Source: Eutreptiella sp. 'Long Island Sound 2002' (Eukaryota; Euglenozoa; Euglenophyceae; Eutreptiales; Eutreptiaceae). Taken from it: a DNA stretch of 64,000 nt. Made by a program: the position numbers and the translations under genes. The stretch is taken from the NCBI GenBank assembly GCA_964036045.1, contig OZ038381.1:152414352-152478351 (forward strand), given 5' to 3'. Under the pieces are notes generated by a model. The model was not told the origin of the DNA and did no database searches. It was given only the letters and a program-made list of their open reading frames with translations. Each line of letters begins with the position of its first letter. The stretch's first letter is position 1. Shown here in pieces: positions 21,199 through 31,315 of the stretch.

Positions 21199-23832
21199 AC
21201 GTTGGAGGAACTCAAAGCCCAGCAACGTGGTGGACAAAGTCCTGGCGGATTGCAGCCGGAACGGGCTGCAGGAAGTCAAGTCTAGAGGAGCCCCCACGGG
21301 AGTGGGACCTCGGAGGTCTCTCCTCTGAAAATCAGTGGAATCCCTGAGGAATCAGAGGCACATCGGGTGCCGAAGAAGGCTCCGGAAGAGCCAAAACCAC
21401 TGAGTTTCGCCACTCCCAACCCCTGGAGCGCCCTGCCAAGGGAAGTACATGTGGGTACGGGACATGGCAAGAAGGAAGGAGCGACCACGGAGAGCCCCGT
21501 GGACGGGCAGGACCAACCCAAGATCTACACCATCCGTGACCATACCCTTGAAGTCCTGATGCACCCGGACGTGCTAGAGTTGCATGCCGTGAGAGTCGTC
21601 CATACACCTCATGGCGACGAGCGGCAGTTGCACTTGAAAGTGCGAGTACGGTGCGGACGAGAGGAGAAGGTGGTGGATGTGTTGGTGGATACGGGTGCCC
21701 AGGTGAGCCTGGTCCGGAGAGGGTTGTTCAAGGAGGAACTCCTGCAGCCCAGCCGGAGACCAGTCCGCCTGAAGGTCGCCAACGGAGAGATCATGGGTGG
21801 GGGCACCCATGAGGCCACTATCAGTATGGAATTCAGGGAGCATGAGCGCTTGAACCGCCCTGATTTGGCAAAGAGAAGCACTCTATCCGGGAACTTCTAT
21901 GTGGCCGACATTACAGATTGGAATATGATCATGGAGTATGACTTCATGGTGGTAAATGTCATTGGAGCCCTTCCCCATCGCGAAATGCTGGTTCGGGAGG
22001 ATGATGAATGCCTCACATGGCTGTCCACGGATTATGCATGCGGATCATCCCAATGGAATGCTGAGGAAGAGGATCGGATCGTCCGAGCGGTGCAAGCTGT
22101 GGGTGCCAAGTCCAGAGGAGACCGCGGAGTTCAGCTCACAGAGTATGGAATGGCGCCACAGGTGTATGACAGGATGATCCAGACGCTGGGAGCCGAAGCG
22201 CCCGAGACAGACGTCTTTGCTTCCCGGGATGCCCCACTTTTGCGGAAGTGTAGGAGGCATTGGCATCGAGGAGACTCAGCCTGGCATAGGTATTGGGGTT
22301 TGAAGGAATGGGGGCCCATGTATTGGCATGGCTCCCTGGACAATACCAGACGCACGGTGGAGAAGATCATCGCGGATAGGGCGAAGGGGATCCTGGTCAT
22401 AACCGGCATAGGATCCACCCCATGTCCGCTGGAGGGTCTCAAGTCGACGCTGGACTCCATCACCCTGAACAAGATGTCATTCGTGCCAGAGGAGGAGTTG
22501 TTAATCGACGCCAAGGGTGTATCAATGCCCTCCCCGGGTCAAGCGTGGGGTATCAAGGCTTTCCTGGTGGATGGGGCGCAAGCCCAGCCCACGGGTGATG
22601 AAGCATTCATCCGTAGGGTGGAGGCGGTGCCCATGAAGGTCATGTTTGAGCCCAAGGAGGGGACGGATCAGCCAATTGATGGCGTTGACGTCCCGTCCAA
22701 CGCCGAGATCGATGACGTCGTCAACTACATGCGGATGGGGATGCACGACCGTGTGGCAGCCAAGAAGAGGCGGGCCATGGTCACATCTCCGCATTGGTGG
22801 GATGACAAGATGTTGGTTACCGGCAAGTACGAGAAGGATGAGTTCGTGGCGAGGGTCATGAATCACATCGCGGACCAATACGATGGTCCGGTTGGGTCGG
22901 ACCCGCCGACATGGGATTTTCCAAGAATGAGTGCCGATGGCGACAAGAACCAGCCCGATGCCGCAAATTTTCGAAGATTATCGGTGGGGAGCGCGCCCCA
23001 CGACGATGAAGACGGCATATCGGACGAGGAGAAGTCGGATTCGGACCCAGAAGAGGCCTATACCGCAGTGCGGTCGGTTGTATCGATACCGAAGCAAGCG
23101 GCTGAAGAGGCCCAGGAGAACCTGAAGGTCGCCGAGCTGAAGGAGAGGCTGATCAAGGCCTATCCGCGGCTATTCAGTGGCGTCGCCAACAAGAACCCTC
23201 CAGATCGTGGGAGGCTTGGCACAGCGAAGATCAAGTTGAACCCGAACCCCAAGATCTATCGTCATCGGGAGTACCAACTTCAGGGCGATCGGGCCGAGGC
23301 CATGAAGAAGCTGTTGGCCGAGTTCATTGAGCGGGGATGGATCGAACCCTCCGACAGTGAGTGGGCCAGCCCAGCCTTCATCGTGCCCAAGAGGGAGAAA
23401 GGCGAATGGAGGTTGGTGGTGGATTACAGGGGTTTGAACGAGCAAACCGAGCAAGACTCGTACTCGCTTCCCCTGATCGACTCCATCCTCCAAAAACAAC
23501 AGAAAAAGCGGATCTTCACGGTGTTGGACCTGAAACACGGTTATCACCAGATGCCGCTACACCCGGACTCCAGGCCCTGCACAGCGATGTCGACGCCGCT
23601 GGGGCCCATGCAGTGGAAAGTGGTGCCTATGGGCGCCAAGAATGGCAACGCCGCTTTCCAGCGCATGATGGAGGACCTACTCGGTCCTGTCCGGGACTGT
23701 GCCGATCCCTTCGTGGATGATATCATCATCGGGTCTGGCACGGAGAACATGACTGAGGACGAGCTCATCGACGCGCATGAGAAGGATCTGCGCCGAGTGC
23801 TCAGCGAGTTGGACAAGCACAACATGGTGTGA
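21199..23832 (+). CDS. E2 protease and reverse transcriptase
   Basis: Open from 21,286 to a TGA at 23,830. The aspartic protease has VDVLVDTGAQVSLV (about 21,675-21,715). RT has the fingers RLVVDYRGLNEQ, motif A VLDLKHGYHQM, LGPMQWKVVPMGAKN, and the catalytic FVDDIII (about 23,710-23,730). The final TGA stands where related proteins continue without a break (NMV-stop-KPTKASLFVKEVEFAGHVV), so it is a nonsense change. It shares the gag frame across two TAG codons. Confidence 0.88.
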
Positions 23833-24702
23833 AAGCCCACCAAAGCCTCACTCTTCGTGAAGGAAGTGGAGTTCGCGGGTCACGTGGTTGGTCACGGGCA
23901 ACGCCGTCCCATGCCTGGGAAGCTGGCGTCCCTGCACCACTGGGAAAAGCACCAGACCATCAGCGAACTCCGATCCTTCATGGGGTTCTGCAATTACTAT
24001 TCGGGCTATGTCCGAATGTATGCAGAACTGTCGGGGCCGCTGCACAAGATGCTGCAAGTGGGCAAGTTCGATGGCCGGAAGGGGAGCAAGAAGAAGCTTG
24101 CATGGACCCCTGAGGCCGAAGATGCGTTCAGCCGCCTGAAAGAGCGACTCCTGGGGCAGCTGGGACTATTCCTGGTGGACCCGGACAAGGGATTCGTGCT
24201 ACGGACGGACGCCTCGGACTATGCTGTGGGGGCAGTCCTCGAGCAGATCCGGGACGACGGGTCACATGTACCCGTGGCGTTCTGGAGTCGGATCCTGGCC
24301 GAGGGCCAACGCCGCACCTGGACCGCGAGGGAGAAGGAGACGTACGCCATTGTTTGTGCGCTCAGGAAGTGGTCTGGCCACATCGGATTGCAACCGGTGG
24401 TGGTTTGTACGGACCATCAGTCCTTGCAGAGCTGGCACAAGGAGCACGTCGACACCCCCTCGGGACCAGCGGCTAGGAGGGCCCGATGGCATGAGACGTT
24501 CGCCAAGTTCGACCTCAGCGTCTTGTATGTCCCGGGGAAGGACAACACTGTGGCGGATTGCCTCAGTCGATGGGCCTACGCCGCGGGCAAGGCTTGGATG
24601 GACAGATCCAGCCATGGGGACGCCGAGGAGACCGAGGAGGCCAAGCGCATCATCGAGATGGAGAAGGCCATGGAGCAAGAGGGGGTCAATGCTTTGTGGT
24701 GA
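23833..24702 (+). CDS. E2 RT thumb and RNase H
   Basis: Continues the RT frame after the TGA: EVEFAGHVVGHGQ, SFMGFCNYYSGYVRMYAEL, then RNase H with Asp (LRTDASDYAVGAVL), Glu (REKETYAIVCAL), Asp (VCTDHQSLQSW) and Asp (GKDNTVADCLSRW). It degrades the RNA strand during cDNA synthesis. The frame ends at 24,702 and the integrase continues in another frame, indicating a 1-base indel around 24,690-24,705. Confidence 0.85.
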   Translation, partial: KPTKASLFVKEVEFAGHVVGHGQRRPMPGKLASLHHWEKHQTISELRSFMGFCNYYSGYVRMYAELSGPLHKMLQVGKFDGRKGSKKKLAWTPEAEDAFSRLKERLLGQLGLFLVDPDKGFVLRTDASDYAVGAVLEQIRDDGSHVPVAFWSRILAEGQRRTWTAREKETYAIVCALRKWSGHIGLQPVVVCTDHQSLQSWHKEHVDTPSGPAARRARWHETFAKFDLSVLYVPGKDNTVADCLSRWAYAAGKAWMDRSSHGDAEETEEAKRIIEMEKAMEQEGVNALW

Positions 24703-26351
24703 TGGCAAACCGTACGGACCTGGCCAAGTTCCGGGGTGCCCGCGTCCAAGCTATTCGAGAGGAAACCCTCGAGCAATGGATGGTGGCCCCTGTAGAGCTA
24801 GTCAGGTCGGTGCTCACAGAGGAGTGGTCGGATGACTACGCGGCATCCGAGCACTGGAGCAAGTACTGGAATGCCGTGAGCGCCCCGTCGGACGACAGGT
24901 GGCCAGAGGGCTTGACCGAGGATGGGGACAAACTGTTCCTCAAGGACAAGCTACTGGTCCCTGAGAACCGAGTGGAGGAGCTCATTGATCACTGGCACAA
25001 CGCTCAGCTCATGCATCCTGGTCGGGACAAGATGCAGCAGGACCTGGAGTGGCGCTTCAAGTTCCCACCGGGGTACTACGCCATCCTGGACAAGTACTGC
25101 AGCGACTGCGCCGTGTGTCGGGCCACGAATAGCCCGGACCACTCCACAGCGGGCAACCCGGTGTACACGGCTATACCGGAGGCCCCTATGCGGTCCGTGG
25201 CCATGGATGTATTCGCCATGCCTGAAGTCACCGTGGAAGGAGAGACCTACGACTGTGTCATCCTGGCGGTGGATAGGCACAGTGGGTATATCGTGGCGGT
25301 CCCTGGCAGGAAGTCCAAGAAGAAGGACAAGAAGGACAAACATGGAGTGGGGCTGCAGGCCAAGACCGTCGCTAATGCCATGATCAGGCATTGGCTGACG
25401 ATTTTTGATGTCCCGGCTGTCATCTGCAGCGATCGGGCAAGTCAATTCGTGGGGACGTGGTTCGAGACGATGTGCAAGCACATGGGGATTCGGCACGCCA
25501 AGACCGTGGCGTACCACAGCCGGTCGAATGGCCTTGCTGAGGTGGCCGGGCGGCAGATGTTCGAGAAGTTCCGCCAGCTGCACATTGACGAACTGGGCCA
25601 GAACTGGTATAACTCGCTGTGGAGAGTGCTCCAGGCGTATCATGACCTTCCGGGACCGACTGGACTGTCGCCCCATCGCATCCTGTTCCTACGGGATCGA
25701 GTGCCACGCACTCTCCCGTGGTTGAACCATGGCAAAGTGGCCCGGGATGCGCACGTCATGATGGCTGAGGCGGACGACACGGCGGCCAAGGTGTGCAAGG
25801 CACTTCAGGACGAGCATGACAAGAGGGCCAAGTACTTCAAGCAGGGAAAGGTCCGGAAGTATGCTCTCCAAGACACCGTGTGGATGGAGCGGCACCACAA
25901 GGATGTCCTGTCCAGGCATCGGCAGGCGTCCTGGTATGTGCCGGGGGTAATCGTGCGGAAGGTCGGGCAGGATGTGTATGCGGTTCGTGTGGGGGATAAC
26001 AAAATCCTGGACCGCGACCATACCCAGCTTCGTCCCCGAGCACCAGACCCCAGCGGACGTCCCGTTACCTTCGAGTTCACGGCCGGCTATGTGGACTCAG
26101 ACGACGAGGGTGAGGACGACGACTTCACCGCTGAGAAGATCCTGGCGGACAAGCCGGACCCGGGGACGCCTGGGGGGAGGCTTTATAAAGTCTGTTGGAA
26201 GGGATTCGCCGCATCCACGGATTCGTGGGAGCCTCCGAGCAGTTTCTTGCCGAGGTATATCACGGTCTGGATGGACTACCTGAAGAAAAAGAATATTTCT
26301 TTGGATGTCAAGGACGTGTTGGTCCATTTGGTTGCTGCTGTAGCACCGTAA
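24703..26351 (+). CDS. E2 integrase with chromodomain
   Basis: H-H (HWHNAQLMHPGR) and C-C (YCSDCAVC) zinc-binding residues. The catalytic triad is Asp (AMDVFAMP, about 25,205), Asp (CSDRASQF, about 25,427) and Glu (SNGLAEVAGRQ, about 25,535). An SH3-like tail precedes the chromodomain (FTAEKILADKPD...LYKVCWKGF...DSWEPPSSF, about 26,120-26,260). The chromodomain is expected to steer insertion by binding modified histones. The frame is open to the natural stop at 26,351. Confidence 0.9.
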
Positions 26352-26748
26352 TGGATCCCCCTTGGCATTTTTGTTTGTTTCTGTGCTTGGGAGACGGGTG
26401 AGGGCGTTCATCCGGGGATTTTTGGGCCTTGATTGCCCATCTACCCCCTTCACTCGATCTCCACATATATATTTCATAGTGGTATACTTATTTAGGTCGA
26501 CCGACGACGTTTCTCCATCTTTGCAAATCCCCCTGGTCCATGTTGTAGATCAAGAGGAGACCGGATATGGCGTAGGGCGCTGAGTATCAGTGTCCTCACC
26601 CCTCCCTTGGGGCGTGGGGAACGCCTACGACGTGTGTGGGGCCTCCATGTGTCCTTCGGACATGGGGGGCGGGGGTTGGAGCCCATTGGGGTCCTCCCGT
26701 CCTCTCTTCAATGACTTCCGAGCGGTAACAACGCTCTGAGAAGGGGGG
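26352..26748 (+). other. E2 3' untranslated region and polypurine tract
   Basis: No ORF of note. The last 11 or so bases (GAGAAGGGGGG) are a purine run directly before the right LTR and fit a polypurine tract. Confidence 0.75.
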
Positions 26749-29104
26749 TGAAGCCGGTTCGGACCCCCGTGGCCATCTTGGGGTCACTTGGGGTGTGTAT
26801 CTATGTGCCGGCAAGCCGCCATTGGCTGATATCATACGCTCCCATCCACCTGACCTAACCTGATGTGATAGTGTGATAGGTTTGGCCATTCCGGCTATGA
26901 GCGGCCATATTCAGTACCGAGGCGCCGCCAGCTGAGATTTATATATCAGAATATCAGGAATCAACAGGGTTTTATTATCATAATGTTTCCGTAATTTTTC
27001 AGCCTTTCGTTCTGATGGTCAATGTATCGGCGACTGTCAGTTGGATCGCGATTTTGCGTTAACCGATTGGTTAACTGTTATTTCCAGATATTTTGGCGGA
27101 AACCCCGATGAAGGGTCAGATTTCTTCAGTAAAGGGTTCGTTGCTTCCGCAATTTTCTAAATATGCACTCGAAATTTGAATCTGAATTTTTCGCGATGTC
27201 GAAATCGGATTTTCGACTCCGACATCGCCGCACTTGATTTGGTCTTCTTCGAGTGGTCATACTCTTTTCCCTATGCCCAAATCAGGTTTCCCTTATACTT
27301 GCCAACCATTTGACTTGGCGATATAAGAGAAACAAAAGTGAATCGTGGGACCACTTTGAAGGGCCATATCTACGAGCGAGTGTGAGGAAAGAGAATAAGA
27401 AAAGTTGCGTTGCAAGCGCCTTGGTCTCAACTTAATTTAGATAGCATCAAACGCCTTTGGTGTGTACACATGCCCGGTGTAGCAAGGAATAATGGTCAAA
27501 GGGGTAGAAAGTGCTATATAACTCTTTGAACGTGCAACCGAATATTTTATTGCGACTTTCGAGTGTACCGGAAGAGTGTTGGGGTTGCATAGATACTTTC
27601 CTTGGGTTCCCGCGTATTTTTAACGTGGAGTTATGTCCATGGAGGGGCATGGCATACCATGGTGGGAGCCACTTTTGAGGGTATGTGTTATATGCATGGT
27701 ATGTGCTTCGATATGCTCACGCCCATGTTATATATCTTCGTGTGGCCGAAGAGATGGGGAGCCACACGTGACAAGGGATTTGCCCATGTCCCAATTGTGG
27801 AATTCAAAGCGCTAGACTAAGTCTACCGCGTATGTATTGCTCATGGTATGTTTGGCAAAGAGATCTATGAGTGCACTCCCATTTTCATGGGGCATGTAGA
27901 TATGGGTGGCGAAGGTATCTCCATGCGCCCGATTGGGGATCCAAGTGGGGGAATTGTTCGCAAATGGTTCCAATCATTTGTGTATGGAACCATGAGCCGA
28001 TATCATGGGTGAGCATAGAGATATATTATCATGACAACTTTGTATTTGGACATATTTGCATGTTTTTGACCTCATTTTATGCTCATTTTTGTGTTTTATG
28101 TGCTCAACTGGTCAGCTAACAGTAAAGTGCCTAGAGATCCGTGAACTATGGTATGTTGCTTATATGTTGGCATATGCTTCGGTGTTATACCTCACCATAT
28201 GCCGGATCTGATGGTCACTTTGGCGTGGCACACGAGGCCTCACAAAATCAGGTCTCAAATTCATGAGTTGACTTGTGACGCATGTCATGTACATAACCGG
28301 AAGGGTTTCGCAGCCAATGATGGCATATTCTTGGGCATGAATCTTTGGTCTATATCACCCTTGTAAATTACTTTCCGGTTTGACACATGCATGGAGCATT
28401 TGGATATTTGCCGTATGCATTTTTGAGTATATAATTGACTTTTGGGCATAATGGTGTGTCTTGCCTGATTTTGTTAGGTTGTGAGGTCATCTTCATGGGG
28501 CAGTTCTCCAAGCCCATTCGACTCCAAGTCCATCCAAGGTTATGTCAGGGTAGGGCATGGTCCTGAGTGCCACTCTAGGCCATGACACGACACCCCCCCT
28601 ATTGGGCTAGGAATTAGAGGCTTGGGAGTGAACACATTTTTGGGGTTTGTGTAGTGACTTTTGACACATGGCATTTAGCCATCCTATTTGACTGGGTTCA
28701 GGGCATCATATTGGCGAGTCGAGGGAAGGTCCTGAGTCCAGGGAATGAGGGGTCTATGGCTGTGAATGTGTATGTTTACCTCTTTCTCCAACTTTGCATT
28801 ATTTGTGTTCATATGCCAATTTCAGGGCTTTCTTCCTTGGTGCAATTCTTGTACATGCCCGCCACCGTGAGACGACCGATGTGCTGAACGGAAGCCCGCA
28901 GCCTGATTTGGATTGTGAATTGGGTTATTGCTGTACTTGTTGGATCTGGTTGCTGTTCAGGGTTGAAGGAGGATTTTATTTTCTATATTTTTGGTTTTTG
29001 GACCCTGGATTTTGATAAATGCAATCGTTGATCAGGAGCAAGTCAGCAGGGGTGACAGGCGGAAGGGGCACAGCGGGGGCCAGTCCTGGTAGGGACCTTT
29101 TTTA
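26749..29104 (+). repeat. Right (3') LTR of E2
   Basis: Same length as the left LTR with scattered substitutions (for example TGTGTCCCTA against TGTGTATCTA near the start). Ends TTTTTTA followed by the CACG duplication. Confidence 0.92.
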
Positions 29105-29108
29105 CACG
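29105..29108. repeat. TSD of E2, right
   Basis: CACG, matching 15,902-15,905; then E1 gag resumes (TCAGGGACTTG). Confidence 0.7.
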
Positions 29109-29792
29109 TCAGGGACTTGTTGGAGGATCTCTCTGATCCTCTACTCCTGCCCCCGCATGACTCAGGTCCTCATCTCAACCCACTCAGGGTTGCATACCCA
29201 GGAACATCCACATAGGCTCCCGTAGCGGGTACAGGATGGTGATAGTCAGCCGCATACCATCGCGGCGCATAACTGGAGGTCACCGGCTCACTGGTAGTAG
29301 TTGCCTCTGGAAACGCAGTGGTAGGTGGGTTCACACCATAGGCAGGGTAGGTAGGCATACCAGTAAAGCCTGTGCCCTCAGCCATAGGCGGGGTGGTTAT
29401 GGGTGTGGATGTTGCAGCGGCTGGGTCTGGAATTGGGAGTGTGGTGGTTATAGGAGAGAATAATGCGTGGAGGCCAGAAGCGCTTGGTGCGCCCTCAAAG
29501 GTAGGATCATTCGTCGGGTCGTGCCCTTGGTCTGCTCCTTCGTCTGCTTCGTCTCCAGCATGCTTCTCTCTCTCTCTCTCTTTCTCTTCACAGGATGGGT
29601 GACCACCTCCTCGACTGAGAGGGCCCGGAAGGCCAACTGAAGTCCTTCCAACGAATCCTCCGCCACGTCCACTGGCCCATGTAAGGGCTCTGAAGGTACA
29701 GCGCTAGGTCGAGGTCCAGGTTCACCAGGTGCTGGCATTGCTGGTGCCTCAGGCGCCGTCTTCACGTCGGTGTCCTCTCTCTTGGTGTCCAT
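29109..29792 (-). pseudogene. E1 gag, N-terminal part
   Basis: Begins MDTKREDTDVKTAPEAPAMP, matching the intact gag of E4 (MDTKKEDTDVKTAPEAPAMP). It is Pro/Ala/Thr-rich with no enzymatic motif. A frame change near 29,560-29,600, at a CT-rich simple repeat, breaks it. The rest lies at 15,905-14,092 on the other side of E2. Confidence 0.8.
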
Positions 29793-29880
29793 CTTCGTTC
29801 GCCCTTCTTGCTTATATATGACTGATCTCGGCGCACTGGATGTACGGCACGGGGTTGCTGCCGGTACACAGAGACAGTCT

Positions 29881-29894
29881 GCCTCTTGCTACCA
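29881..29894 (-). other. Primer-binding site of E1
   Basis: Minus-strand TGGTAGCAAGAGGC directly after the 5' LTR. It resembles the initiator tRNA-Met site TGGTAGCAGAGG with one extra A; E4 has the same sequence, so the extra base is a family trait. The primer may be iMet or another tRNA ending TTGCTACCA. Confidence 0.7.
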
Positions 29895-30683
29895 GAAGGT
29901 TTTATAGTGATTTCAACACTGTGGGTTTGTTGTGCCTCTCCGGCTGCTTGCTGCTGGTGTAGGGTTTCCTGCTGCTTGTTTTTGATGAGGAAAATGTTTT
30001 TTTGCTGAAATACAACCAATCCAGGATAGCCCAAGCCAGAGATAGGCAAGTATAAGAGATTCAGGATCAAAGTATGAAGGGCTGCAGTGTAAACAGTGGA
30101 AGATGTAAGAAAATTCACAGATACTGCAACTCAGGGCACATCGGATTGCATATTCACAAAGATAGCTGAAATGTTTTAGAAAAGGAGTTGGAAAACTGCC
30201 CCATAGTGACTCAATCTCCATAGTGCCATCTCAGGAGATGTGCACTCTTTGTTTTGGGTCCCATATGTGCTGAGGTGGCAGGGCATGTAGCGATGAGGCC
30301 ACTGCCATGTCACATGGGATCTTCCTACTTAGCTAGGCTGACCGGTAACTGAACCCAGGACCTCTCAAAAGGAGGTGCCCAGCCCCCTAGGGTGCATACC
30401 ACTAGGATAGCTAAGAATTCATGACAAAACATAGATGAATTCATAGGCTCTGCCCTGGATATGTCAGTTCTCAGTCAACTCTGGAAAAGATGAATAGCCT
30501 CACATTGATAGCAGATTAAGGGGTCCACTCCATATCCTGATTTAGTGTTTTATTCCACAAGTCAAAATGTGTTTTCACCCATTTTGATTAGGCCAAGGCT
30601 AAGATAAAAAAGCCAGAGTGCTTAATGCATCTCTAATACAACTAGAGTATGCCTCAAGGCATTGGAAAAGCACTTTTTCTCAC
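29895..30683 (-). repeat. 5' LTR of E1, truncated
   Basis: Matches 6,173 to about 6,980 of the complete LTR, then stops abruptly at 30,683 (CACTTTTTCTCAC) where GC-rich satellite sequence begins. It retains the tRNA-like block but has lost about 2 kb including the hairpin region. Confidence 0.85.
30328..30415 (-). other. tRNA-like segment in LTR C
   Basis: Same A-box/B-box block and CTTAGCT/AGCTAAG end stem as in LTR B. The B-box here is GGTTCAGTTACC, slightly diverged. Confidence 0.45.
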
Positions 30684-31315
30684 TGGTACGACGCGGAGCG
30701 AGCCCAGCGCCCATGCCTCGGCTCGGGCCAGCGGCAGGCACAATGAGCGCGGTTCTCGGCCGGCCTCCGCGTGCCCCGCGCAGCCACCCAGTAAAGCCGG
30801 GGGCGCAAGGCCCCGGGCTGGAGAAAGGCACGACGGCGTCACGAAAGCCGACCGGAGCACCGAGAGCAACCGGACCGGACGAGGCGTGGCGCACCACGCG
30901 GGGCCACGAGGCACGCCAGAGAGGCACGCCGCCGGCCACAACCAAGGCACACGGACAGATGCCAAGCAGCAACGGCCGCCAGGTGCCGCAAACCCGGAGA
31001 GCGCGCGCAATACGCAAGAAACACGGCAAGAGGACAGGTGCCAAGCAACACCAGCCGCCATACAGACGGACGTGTGCCCGCCAGGCAGCGAACGCAGCCC
31101 CTGCCGGCTACGGAACAGCCGCCGTCCGGATGGACGCGTGTGCGCCCGGAGGGTACCCAGCCCCAGCCGGCTACGAACAACCGCCGTCCGGATGGACGAG
31201 TGTGCGCCCGGAGGGTACCCAGCCCCTCCGGGCTACGAATAGCAGCCGTCCGGATGGACGAGTGAGCGCCCCGCAGCGAGGCCCCGCACATGCAACCCAC
31301 AGCGCAACACACAGA
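30684..31315. repeat. GC-rich satellite flank with 62-bp repeat
   Basis: Unique GC-rich sequence to about 31,063. Then about three tandem copies of a 62-bp unit (31,064-31,262) in which GCCGTCCGGATGGACG recurs at 31,121, 31,183 and 31,245. Open frames here are probably by-products of composition. Confidence 0.7.

Larger units (their letters stand above)
15906..29104 (+). mobile_element. Nested Gypsy chromovirus E2
   Basis: Plus-strand element with two LTRs of identical length (2,356 bp), PBS directly after the left LTR, gag, protease, RT, RNase H, integrase, chromodomain, and a PPT directly before the right LTR. Domain order PR-RT-RH-IN-chromodomain is that of Ty3/Gypsy chromoviruses. It interrupts the gag of E1 in opposite orientation. 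The LTRs differ by scattered substitutions and the coding part has several stops and frame changes, so this copy is not autonomous. Confidence 0.93.
6173..30683 (-). mobile_element. Gypsy copy E1 with nested insertion
   Basis: Minus-strand element in this order: truncated 5' LTR (30,683-29,895), PBS (29,894-29,881), gag N-part (29,792-29,109), inserted element E2 (29,104-15,906), rest of gag (15,905-14,092), pol (about 14,060-9,167), PPT (8,976-8,966) and complete 3' LTR (8,965-6,173). Without E2 it is about 11.3 kb. The coding region carries several nonsense changes and small deletions, so it is dead. The outer edge of the 5' LTR is replaced by satellite sequence, so no TSD can be checked. 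Confidence 0.85.

Noticed and set aside
29565-29585. CT-rich microsatellite as a regulatory element
   Set aside because: A simple-repeat expansion inside the E1 gag sequence; the same place in E4 is coding.
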